Positions 25,365 to 32,914 of a DNA stretch of 64,000 nucleotides are shown here, piece by piece (the stretch's first letter is position 1; every line of letters begins with the position of its first letter). A program made the position numbers and the translations under genes. The stretch is from contig OY970283.1 in assembly GCA_963715995.1 (NCBI GenBank), positions 3,224,001 through 3,288,000 on the forward strand. Direction: 5' to 3'. The stretch comes from DATBDN01 sp963715995 (GTDB lineage: Bacteria > Actinomycetota > Thermoleophilia > Solirubrobacterales > Thermoleophilaceae). The notes beneath the pieces were generated by a model. The model was not told the origin of the DNA. It searched no databases and worked only from the letters and a program-made list of their open reading frames with translations.

Positions 25365-25883
25365 TCATGCGCCCGTCGCGGCATCCCTAAGCCACTTCGA
25401 CAACTTCTTTGCCGCGAGGCCAGCTACGCGCGCATCGCCCGCGCGGATCGCGTCGACGAGAGCGATCGAGCCGCCCAAGTCCGGGTCGCGGCGCGCAATC
25501 TTTGGCACCGAAGCGTGGAGGGGCTCGAGCACAAGTCCGCGCTCGCGGCCGCGCGGGTCAGGCCACACAGGCGGTAGTCCCGTCGGCGGTGCGAGTTCTT
25601 GGCGTAGCGGTTCGGCAGCCCAGGCCGTCGGGATCCCGCGGCCCTCGCCCTTGAAGTCTGCGGGGAACATGTACTTGACGGCGTGGACGAGGAACTCCTC
25701 GGCACGCGCGACGTTCACTCGTTTCCGCGTCGGCTCGTAGAGGCCGGCAGCCTGCAGCCGCTGTAGCGAGCGATGAACCCCCGCATGGGACAGGCCGAGT
25801 TCGCCCGCGCGGCCGCGCACCGTCGTGTCGCCCCCTGGGCGGGCGAGGTCGAGCAGGACGACGATGTCCTGCCCTTGGACCAC
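25365..25883 (-). CDS. Winged-HTH regulator-like protein
   Basis: A 172-residue protein. The N-terminal 55 residues form a winged helix (IVVLLDLARPGGDTTVRGRA, then GLSHAGVHRSLQRLQAAGL). The rest (about 60-170) resembles no enzyme I can name; it includes FLVHAVKYMFPADFKGE and a helical C-terminus with AAKKLSKWLRDA. A perfect palindrome stands just upstream, so it probably controls its own gene. The start is given as GTG 25883. It is convergent with the Doc gene, 60 bp apart. It may be the antitoxin or regulatory part of a two-gene system with an unknown partner. Confidence 0.65.
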   Translation of the reverse strand: MVQGQDIVVLLDLARPGGDTTVRGRAGELGLSHAGVHRSLQRLQAAGLYEPTRKRVNVARAEEFLVHAVKYMFPADFKGEGRGIPTAWAAEPLRQELAPPTGLPPVWPDPRGRERGLVLEPLHASVPKIARRDPDLGGSIALVDAIRAGDARVAGLAAKKLSKWLRDAATGA

Positions 25884-25902
25884 ATCCTCACGATACCGGG
25901 GG

Positions 25903-25930
25903 TTGTCTCATGTATCGAGACATGAGACAA
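25903..25930. promoter_or_regulatory. Perfect 28-bp palindromic operator
   Basis: Arms TTGTCTCATGT (25903-25913) and ACATGAGACAA (25920-25930) are perfect inverted copies around a 6-bp spacer. It begins 20 bp upstream of the start of the winged-HTH gene. It is probably that protein's binding site. Confidence 0.75.
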
Positions 25931-26005
25931 AGCCGCCACGCTGAGCAGCCGGGGGAACCCCGGTCCGCTTCCATCACTTGAGATCTCGCGCTACTTCGGC
26001 GAGCG

Positions 26006-26647
26006 TCAGAGCGTGGTCACCGAAACCACGAAGTCCTCGATGTCCGGCACCGAATAGGGGATCGTCAGCTCGACTATCGGTTGCGACCGATTTACCTGTA
26101 AGCGCTCAGCCCACTCGTACGTCTCGATCGACTTGAACGTCCCGACTCCGCGCGGATAGTTGGCACCCGCATGTACGGCCCCCGAATTAAGGTGTGACAG
26201 TTCAATGCTGTCCCCATAGCGCGCAACGACCGCGGCAGTGTCCACCTCCAACAGATCGTGCTCGCGATTGTTGTACGCGGCGGCGGTGCGTAGCTTGTCC
26301 AAACGCTCGCGGGCGACCCAGAAAAAGGTCCTGCCGTTCAGAAGCCTGTAGAAGTCCGCCTCGTTCATCCCGACGAGGGTCCGACGCAGAACCGTCTCGT
26401 TGATCGGCAAGTTGTCGCGGATCCACGCCGTGCCGTAGCGCGGGTGATGGATTGAAACCATGGACACCCGCCGTCTCGCCTCGATCGCCTCGCGCTCTCC
26501 CCCTTCGATCTCAAAGAGGTCCAGGAGCGCCGTCGTAGAGAGCAGACCATGCTTCCTAATCGACGGCCACGATCCCGCTTCGGCCATGTGCCAAAGGCGC
26601 GGGAACCGCCGAACCAGGACGTCGGCTGTCAGCCGCTCCTGGGTCAC
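26006..26647 (-). CDS. DUF7002-like protein, possible ADP-ribosyltransferase relative
   Basis: A 213-residue protein. The N-terminus RLWHMAEAGSWPSIRKHGLL (residues 17-36) recalls the His...N/W-xSI...HGLL opening of DarT-like ADP-ribosyltransferases. Other conserved-looking blocks are GRTFFWVARERL, HDLLEVDT, LSHLNSGAV and RGVGTF. The GTG start overlaps the stop of the kinase-adenylosuccinate-synthetase gene (GTGA), so both are co-translated. A macro domain, the type that removes ADP-ribose, is encoded two genes upstream in the same operon. The transferase idea is inferred from these two points; the family itself has no established function that I know of. Confidence 0.6.
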   Translation of the reverse strand: MTQERLTADVLVRRFPRLWHMAEAGSWPSIRKHGLLSTTALLDLFEIEGGEREAIEARRRVSMVSIHHPRYGTAWIRDNLPINETVLRRTLVGMNEADFYRLLNGRTFFWVARERLDKLRTAAAYNNREHDLLEVDTAAVVARYGDSIELSHLNSGAVHAGANYPRGVGTFKSIETYEWAERLQVNRSQPIVELTIPYSVPDIEDFVVSVTTL

Positions 26648-28269
26648 CAGGTTCTCCGATCGATTAGCGGGCGGTTCGAGTATTGGAGAAAGCCGGTCGA
26701 GATAAGCGAGACGCGAGCGCCCGTGACGCGCTCGACCGCGTCGATGAACATCAGCGTCTTCTGCGTGAGCTGCTCGTAGCGCCAGGCGTCCGCATTGTCG
26801 GCATCGATGTAGTCGGCGAATGTGAGCGCGATGTCGGTCGGCGCGTTCAGCAGAGCCGCCCGCCGGAGCTCGTCCCACTGGAACTCGGCGACACGCCGCT
26901 TCGTCTTTGTCTTCGAGGTCAGCTCCCGATCCGGTGCCGAGACCGTGCCCGGCGGGAGCCCTGCGCGCTCCTCGATGTCTTCCCAGGAGATCTCGCGGCC
27001 CATCGGACCGGATGGACCCCCCACGCGTATCGGATATGCGCGCACCACCATTACGACCTTCCGGACACGCGCCGGCGGAATACCGGCCTCTGCCAGGCAC
27101 CCGGCGACGGTCGTGTCGCGCGAGGTGACGAAGGGATAGAGGCCGTGGTACAGGGAGAGAAGCGTGCCTTGCGTCCCCTCGAGCATGATGCGCTCGTGGC
27201 GTGCGTACGCCGCCTCGAGAACTTCGGCCGCTGGACGGCAATAGGGCTCGAGATCGGTTACATCGCGGGCGAGTCTGACGCCCGTGCCACGGAGGACACG
27301 GCGCGCGGTGGCCTCGCCCACGCCGGACGCAGTCGACGCGATGCGCGCGCGCAGCTCCGCCTCCCTCTCGATGTCCTCGTCCTCGATGATGAACGCCTGC
27401 GGGTCGATTGACAGGCGCTGGTAGTCCACGTTGCCCTTCGTGTCTGCGACCTCCTTGATCAACGTCGGGAGATGGATGACCGCGCCGGGTCCTAGAAGGA
27501 GTGCCGCGTCGCCCGCCAACGTGCCCGATGGCAGCGTGTAGTGCGTGTGCTCTCGATCCGACGACAAAGGAACCTTGTGAGCTGCGTTCGGCCCTCCCAC
27601 GCGGACGAGCAAGTCGTACTCCGGCGCGAGATGCCATGCGATGTTGCCCTTGCCCTCGGAGCCGTATTGACCTCCGACAACCACGTCGACGCAGGGACGG
27701 TTCGAGCGGTCCAAGAGCCCGAGATACGCGGCCGCGCGCACGAGGACGTCCTCGGGAGTGTCAAGATCCGTCCGGAGGGCGAGATCCGCGAGAAGCGCCA
27801 AGTCCTCCACTGCCGCCTCGGTCGGGTCGCTCATCACCTCCTCGTAGCTGACGGCTTCGCTGAAGTCCTTCTTTTCGCGGTGCGCGTAGCGCGCGGCACA
27901 CAGCTCGCGGTCCGCGGTCACGTGGACGTGACGCACATCGCGCCCAAACGCCGCACGCAATGCCTCGACCTGGCCTTTGATCCGTACCGCGTCGATGATG
28001 ACAACACGGTCGCCTCTCTCGCGCGCCTGCCAGATCGAAAGCCCCAAACGGTCCGCGACCCACGCCCCACCGGTTTCTTCGTCCCAGTCGGCGCCAGCTT
28101 TCTGCAGCGCAGCGCGCGACGGCGGCTGGCCTCCGAGCCGCGTCATGAGGACCTCGCGCGTCGACAGCCGCTTAGCCCCGAACCGCGCGACAAGAGCACG
28201 CGCAAGTGTGCTCTTGCCGCCGCCAACTGGGCCAGACAGCGCGACGATCGTCAGCTGGCCCTTGGACAC
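26644..28269 (-). CDS. P-loop kinase fused to PurZ-like adenylosuccinate synthetase
   Basis: A 541-residue two-domain protein. Residues 1-185 are a P-loop nucleotide kinase (Walker A GPVGGGKS at 13-20; VVIIDAVR), like a deoxynucleoside monophosphate kinase. Residues 193-541 are an adenylosuccinate synthetase homologue: GGQYGSEGKG at 199-208, GGPNAAHK with His231, and LEGTQGTLLS...YPFVTS near 363-383. The catalytic Asp of normal PurA (GQWGDEGKG) is replaced by Ser204, as in phage PurZ enzymes that act on dGMP to make 2-aminoadenine nucleotides. It would join aspartate to a purine nucleotide at the cost of GTP or ATP; the actual substrate is unknown. The GTG start at 28269 follows GGGAGC. Middle gene of a three-gene operon. 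Confidence 0.8.
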   Translation of the reverse strand: MSKGQLTIVALSGPVGGGKSTLARALVARFGAKRLSTREVLMTRLGGQPPSRAALQKAGADWDEETGGAWVADRLGLSIWQARERGDRVVIIDAVRIKGQVEALRAAFGRDVRHVHVTADRELCAARYAHREKKDFSEAVSYEEVMSDPTEAAVEDLALLADLALRTDLDTPEDVLVRAAAYLGLLDRSNRPCVDVVVGGQYGSEGKGNIAWHLAPEYDLLVRVGGPNAAHKVPLSSDREHTHYTLPSGTLAGDAALLLGPGAVIHLPTLIKEVADTKGNVDYQRLSIDPQAFIIEDEDIEREAELRARIASTASGVGEATARRVLRGTGVRLARDVTDLEPYCRPAAEVLEAAYARHERIMLEGTQGTLLSLYHGLYPFVTSRDTTVAGCLAEAGIPPARVRKVVMVVRAYPIRVGGPSGPMGREISWEDIEERAGLPPGTVSAPDRELTSKTKTKRRVAEFQWDELRRAALLNAPTDIALTFADYIDADNADAWRYEQLTQKTLMFIDAVERVTGARVSLISTGFLQYSNRPLIDRRTW

Positions 28270-28341
28270 GCTCCCACCCTAGAAACCCCCACCGGGTTCA
28301 ATTCGGCGGGGAGCCGATGGTCTAGGGGGCTTCATCCTGCG

Positions 28342-29721
28342 TCAGATGAGCGCGAGCTGCCGCGGGATCGTCATCTCCTCGAGCGGCATCGGCTCCCCCT
28401 CGAGGACGTACACACTCACCGGCACGCCCGCGTCCACGACCAGCTCGAGAAGCAGATCGCGAACCACGGGCCACGGCGTCAGTCCCTGCCCCGTACCGAT
28501 CGGCGGGATGTGGACCGATGCTCCGTGTTCCTGTGCGAGAACGGCGAGCGTCTGGAGGCATCGCGCGAGCGCTGACAGGCGCACCCGAGACCTGCCATCG
28601 CGGCGCTCACCATAGCCAGCCTGCGCGACCATCGACGCGATCCAGACGGCATCGCCGACCCGCTCCATATGCACCGCCCCCAGGCGACGCTGGGTCGAGT
28701 CGGAGGCCCACTCGCCGTACGCTTCGCGCGCTCCGGGAAAACGTTTCGCAAGAGCCGGCGCGAAGCCGCGTGGGCCCCAGCTGGCGGCACGATCGTTAAC
28801 GATGTGGGCGATGATCGCCGGCCCGGTGTGCCGGGGCTGCGTGGCATCTCCGCGCAACATTTTGAGCCCCTCGCGCGTCTCCCCGGTGTCGGCAGCGGGC
28901 ATCAATAGACCTATGACCCTTGGGTACATCCCGCCGGGGTACGGCGGTATGCCGAGTGCTTGGACACGCATGTCGTCATCGGTGCCCGGCCAGGACTCGA
29001 TGTCATCGATTGAGAACCCCACCGCGGTGCAGTGACTCATTCCGGTGTCGGGACCAATCGTCTGGCCCACGGGCGTAGGTCCTTCCCATCCACGCGAGGG
29101 CACCGTGTAGTCAATCCGGAACGAACCATCCTCCAGACGGGCGCTCGCAAACATGCACGCGGCCCGTCCGGTCAACCTGAGCACGCGTCGCAGCAGTGCC
29201 TCGGTTGAGACACCGAAGAGCTTGCGTAGGTCCAGCAGGTGGGCGAGTCGAAGGTCATCGGCCTCGCTGATCGGGAAGGCTCCCGCAGGCATAAGGATCT
29301 CCGCCGCCGCCACATTGCAGAGCATCTCCAGTTGCCAGTCGTCCTGGCGCGCATGCTCGACATGGCTAGCGCTGCGATACCGGGTGCGCTCGTCATGATC
29401 CGGGAACAGAAAGTGGCCCAGCTCATGCGCGACCGAAAAGCGCGTCCTCGATGGCCTGCGCAGCGGATTGAACTCAATGCGAAGCTGGCCTTCCGGCCCC
29501 GCGACCAGGCAGGCGTCCTCGAGGTTCTCGCGCGGCACGGTCTCGATTCCGAGCTGCGCGGCGAGCTCGAACGGATCGAACGGCGGTCCGGGCCAGCCGT
29601 TCTCGATCGCGTCGAGCGCAACAGTGCGTGCGCGGGCGGCGACAATCGCGACAGGATCGGTCTCGTCGCTGTCCCGCAGGAGGGAAACGACGGACGGGTG
29701 CGTCCAACGCCTGTCGCTCAT
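28342..29721 (-). CDS. ImmA/IrrE metallopeptidase fused to a macro domain
   Basis: A 459-residue protein. Residues about 50-190 form an ImmA/IrrE-type zinc peptidase with HELGH at 99-103 and a downstream AAEIL (about 139-143) that can supply the third ligand. Residues about 288-441 form a macro domain: GDAT (291-294), IVND (307-310), GPRGFAPALAKRFP and PPIGTGQG (406-413), which are ADP-ribose-binding positions. The middle segment (200-285) is of unknown fold. A peptidase that senses a signal and a domain that binds or removes ADP-ribose would suit a sensor or antitoxin. The ATG at 29721 is preceded by GAGG only 0-1 nt away, so the start may vary. It is the first gene of the operon with the two genes downstream (72-bp gap, then 4-bp overlap). 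Confidence 0.8.
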   Translation of the reverse strand: MSDRRWTHPSVVSLLRDSDETDPVAIVAARARTVALDAIENGWPGPPFDPFELAAQLGIETVPRENLEDACLVAGPEGQLRIEFNPLRRPSRTRFSVAHELGHFLFPDHDERTRYRSASHVEHARQDDWQLEMLCNVAAAEILMPAGAFPISEADDLRLAHLLDLRKLFGVSTEALLRRVLRLTGRAACMFASARLEDGSFRIDYTVPSRGWEGPTPVGQTIGPDTGMSHCTAVGFSIDDIESWPGTDDDMRVQALGIPPYPGGMYPRVIGLLMPAADTGETREGLKMLRGDATQPRHTGPAIIAHIVNDRAASWGPRGFAPALAKRFPGAREAYGEWASDSTQRRLGAVHMERVGDAVWIASMVAQAGYGERRDGRSRVRLSALARCLQTLAVLAQEHGASVHIPPIGTGQGLTPWPVVRDLLLELVVDAGVPVSVYVLEGEPMPLEEMTIPRQLALI

Positions 29722-29857
29722 CCTCGTTCGGCCCCCCCGTCGACCATAGCTAGAGAATGACACGCCCGGCGGCGTGTCGGCCGCGGCGGCCCGACAGGCC
29801 ACCGGCGCCGCTCGCGCCAGATCGACGCGAGCTAGCCTGGGCTCGACTCGCTGCGTC

Positions 29858-30889
29858 GTGACGACGCGGCAAGACGCAACGCACGTGCCATCCCACCAGA
29901 CCAAGGTCAAGGTTTTCGGCCGCTCGTACGAACGCTCCCGAGCGATCGGATCCGGTTTGTTCGCGATCGCGGTCGTGCTCATCGCGGTCGGCACGAAGCT
30001 CGGCGGCCCATTTGGAACGATCGTCGCCGCCATCGGCGCGACCCTCGGGACCACGGGGATCGTGTCGTTCCTGGCGGATCCCGTGCTGAAGGATCTGCTC
30101 GCGCAAGAGATCTTCGAACGCGTTGGCCTGCGCGATTCGGTTGTGGCCGCGGGCCTGACGGACATATGCCCGGGCGTGCAGCTCGACACCGCACAACTGG
30201 CCAGCGGTAGCCGGCGGATCGTCGCGGTCCCGATGGACCCATTCACGTGGGCTCGGGAGGACTTCGGCGGAGTACTCGCCGCCGTAGGGGCTGCCGTAGC
30301 CGAGGTGGTCATCATCCTCCCGTCGCCGAGTCCGGGACCGGCTCGGCGGTTGCTCGCCGATCGTTTGCGGACGGACGAGGACGAGCTCGAGCGCCGGCTC
30401 CGCGCCCTCAGCGGCGAGCTACTACATGCATGGGACCGCTCCGCTGTTGTCGAAGGAGCAACGCTCTCGATACTCGAGCAGGACGAACTACTGAGCTGCG
30501 GGATGTTCATCTGCGACGCTTCGGCCGTGATCGAGGTCGGTCCCGCGCTTCGGCAGTCGGCGACAGACCGGCTGACACTGGCGGAACTATTCGAACCAGG
30601 CTCGCCCTACGCCCGGTGGGCGGTGCAGCAAGTCGAGGACATGATCGCTGCGGCCACACCCGTCGATGCGAGGCCCATCACAGCGCCCGACGCCCTGCCT
30701 GGACGCCGCGCCGCGATATCGCCCGACACGACAGAACGACTCCCGCGACCGGCGGCTCCCGGCGCTGCCACGGTAGCTCCTTCGGAGGAGACGGCTGCTC
30801 GCGAGTCCGGTGCTGAGCCGACCGGGGCCGACGACACGCCGAGCGGTGGAGATGCTGCTGCGGGCACGGAGAGTGCCGATGCAGAGTGA
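29858..30889 (+). CDS. Two-TM membrane protein with cytosolic domain, unknown function
   Basis: A 343-residue protein: a basic N-terminus (about 1-28), two adjacent TM helices (about 32-50 and 52-75, ending in GIVSFLADP), then a soluble domain (about 85-270) with RRIVAVPMDPFTWAREDF and AEVVIILPSPSPGPARRLL, and a low-complexity Ala/Pro/Glu tail. Such short-2TM proteins with a sensing domain are frequent membrane effectors in bacterial defence loci. It is divergent from the ImmA-macro operon and overlaps the DUF262 start by 11 bp. GTG 29858 is chosen because codons before it read as arginine-rich sequence without TM features. No enzyme function can be assigned. Confidence 0.6.
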   Translation: MTTRQDATHVPSHQTKVKVFGRSYERSRAIGSGLFAIAVVLIAVGTKLGGPFGTIVAAIGATLGTTGIVSFLADPVLKDLLAQEIFERVGLRDSVVAAGLTDICPGVQLDTAQLASGSRRIVAVPMDPFTWAREDFGGVLAAVGAAVAEVVIILPSPSPGPARRLLADRLRTDEDELERRLRALSGELLHAWDRSAVVEGATLSILEQDELLSCGMFICDASAVIEVGPALRQSATDRLTLAELFEPGSPYARWAVQQVEDMIAAATPVDARPITAPDALPGRRAAISPDTTERLPRPAAPGAATVAPSEETAARESGAEPTGADDTPSGGDAAAGTESADAE

Positions 30890-32527
30890 TCGCGGAGGGA
30901 CGATCACTCGGGAGTTCCGGATCGCGGAACTCTTGGAGGAGGTCGACCGCGGCCGAATCGTCCTGCCGGAGTTCCAGCGTGATTTCGAGTGGAGCGACGA
31001 GCGCGTCAGCCAACTCCTCGCGACGGTCGCAAGGAGGTGGCCGGCGGCTCGCTCCTGCTGCAGGACTTCCCGGGCGAGACGTTTTATCGTCTGACCAGTT
31101 TCGAGGGTGGTCCGCGCGTTGATGACGATCGTGTGGAATTTGTCGTACTGGATGGTCAGCAACGACTGACGGCGCTCTACCACGCCGTCTACGACACGGG
31201 CCCGTACGTCTATGCGATTCGCGCGGCCGCGCTTCGACCCGGCGCAAGCATCGATCTCCTTGAGGAGGCGATCTCGTCCTTCACGCGCGAAGAATGGGAC
31301 CGCTCACTGCGCGATCATGAGTGGGACGGCGATTACGACTGGATCCCGTTTTATTCCCTGCGCTCAGCGGCGGATTTCTTCGGCTGGCGAGACGACCTCA
31401 TAGCGCGATCGCCCGCGGACGCTCGTGAGGCCCTGCGTGAGAAGTTGAGCGACGCCTACCGGTACGGGCTCGAAGCCTTTCATACCTACCAGCTGCCCGC
31501 GGTCATCGTCGAACGCGAACTCGAAGCGGCCGCCGTCGCGCGAATCTTCGAGCGGGTCAACCGCGGCGGCCTGACGCTGTCGGCTTTCGACCTGATGGTT
31601 GCGAAGACGTTCGAAACCGGCTGGAACCTCCGCGAGCGGTGGGACAACGCGCTCGAGGCGTACCCGGTGCTTGCCGGCTTCGAAGACGGTATGCCGGTCG
31701 TCCGGGTTATCGCTATGCGCGCTTCAGGCAGCGTGCGCGAGGGAGACGTGCTCCGCCTGACGGGCGACACGGTGCGGGCCCACTGGGATCGCGCGGTCGG
31801 CGCGACCGCCGCCGCGCTTGAGTTCCTGCGCGCGAACTGCGGCGTCCTGCGCGCGGAGTGGGTTCCGTACGGCGGCATCGTCATAACCCTCGCGGGAATC
31901 GCCTTCGACCACGACCTGGATCGTCATCGGGACGTACTCGTTTCGTGGTTCTTCTCGCGTGCGTTCGCACTGCGTTACGAGGGGGGCGCGAACACGGTCA
32001 CCGTCGAGCAGTACCGCCACCTCCAGCGGGTTATCGCCGGCGAGACGAAACTCGAACCCGACGCGATGATCGACTCCGTCGCGCGTGAGGGGACTCGGAA
32101 GCGGCGCTCGGCCATCTGGCGGGCATTCATGTGCGTCCTCGCCGCCAACGGCGCACTGGATCCGATCACTCGGCAGCGAGCCACTGCTGACTCGGAGCCC
32201 GCCCACATCCTCCCGCGGAGCGAGCACCCGCCTCCGGATCAGGAGTCTCCGCATCTACTCGTCCTGAACCTCCTGCTCGTCGACCGCGGAACAGCCCCGA
32301 GACTGAACGGCAGCGGCACTACTGGCCTGGACGCGGTACTGAAGGATCTGGCCGGCCCCGCCCGAGATCAGATCGTCACGACGCAGCTGCTTCCCGATCC
32401 GCGTACGTGCAGGTCCGATGAGGAGTTTCTCGACTCCCGGCTCGCCCGCCTGGACTGGTTTTTGCAGTCGAAGGTCGGCTACGGCTTCACCCGCGCCGAG
32501 GCGGTCGACGTGACCGAGAACGACTGA
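30879..32527 (+). pseudogene. DUF262 (GmrSD/ParB-like) gene with a frameshift near its start
   Basis: The first 55 or so codons from ATG 30879 encode the DUF262 opening (REFRIAELLEEVDRGRIVLP, then EFQRDFEWSDERVSQLLATV). At about 31035-31051 the frame must shift by one base to continue as GGSLLLQDFPGETFYRL, VEFVVLDGQQRLTALYH (the DGQQR motif of the ParB/Srx-like nuclease fold), EAAAVARIFERVNRGGLTLS, and a C-terminal HNH-like part (AHILPRSEH), ending at 32527. DUF262 proteins cut DNA in defence systems such as GmrSD. A one-base deletion, a sequencing error or programmed frameshifting could explain it. Confidence 0.8.
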
Positions 32528-32570
32528 CACGTTCGCTTGCGATGCCAGTCGGCGCTGTGCCGGAAGCGTC

Positions 32571-32609
32571 TGGGTTTAGGCACCAGCCACAAACTGGTGC
32601 CTAAACCCA
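32571..32609. repeat. 16-bp inverted repeat carrying GGTTTAGGCACC near attR
   Basis: TGGGTTTAGGCACCAG (32571-32586) pairs perfectly with CTGGTGCCTAAACCCA (32594-32609) around a 7-nt loop. The core 12-mer is shared with the inverted repeat near the other end of the element. Confidence 0.85.
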
Positions 32610-32701
32610 CCCCTATCTGCCCGAATCTGCCCTAACCGCCATCGCCCGGATCTTCCTGCTTTCCAGGCATTTCCTGGGGTTTGTCAACTTCCTTGTCGCC
32701 T

Positions 32702-32744
32702 TTCACACGCGAGAGGTCGCTGGTTCGAACCCAGCCGCGCCCAT
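32702..32744 (+). repeat. Right attachment site attR (43-bp direct repeat)
   Basis: A copy of the tRNA-Val 3' half from the anticodon loop to the acceptor end, without the 5' half. It marks the right edge of the element. Confidence 0.95.
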
Positions 32745-32914
32745 TTCCCCAGTTTCAATGCGGCCTTTGCCCGCGCTATTGACGTAAGGGCAAATCGCGT
32801 AAATAAGAAATAGCTCGGTCGCAGCGCCGGAACGACCTCGGTCGGCCGACGGGACACTCGCGCGACTAGAAGGGCTGGTGCGAGCGGACCTCATTCACTA
32901 GGGTCGCCTGGACT

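Larger units (their letters stand above)
10826..32744. mobile_element. Integrative element inserted at the 3' end of tRNA-Val
   Basis: The boundaries are 43-bp identical direct repeats of the tRNA-Val 3' end (10826-10868 and 32702-32744). A tyrosine integrase gene starts the element at the tRNA side. Inside are an HTH/excisionase-like gene, a VirD4/FtsK-like ATPase, a replication-relaxation protein, a hairpin-rich noncoding region and a defence-type cargo. No relaxase or complete type IV secretion set is seen, so it is probably mobilised as an AICE-like or satellite-type element; this is inference. The flanking genes on both sides are ordinary chromosomal genes. Confidence 0.92.
32528..32914. 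other. Intergenic segment at the right end of the element
   Basis: No gene is seen. It contains the 16-bp inverted repeat at 32571-32609, the attR repeat at 32702-32744 and about 170 bp of chromosomal leader before the FG-GAP gene. A peptide reading GAAGFEPATSRV on the minus strand is only the antisense of the tRNA fragment. Confidence 0.6.

Noticed and set aside
29774..29857. A longer N-terminus for the two-TM protein
   Set aside because: The extra 28 residues are Ala/Arg-rich and overlap the likely promoter region between the divergent genes.
32703..32894. A small frame on the minus strand ending in GFEPATSRV
   Set aside because: It is the antisense of the tRNA fragment at attR, often misannotated as a protein.
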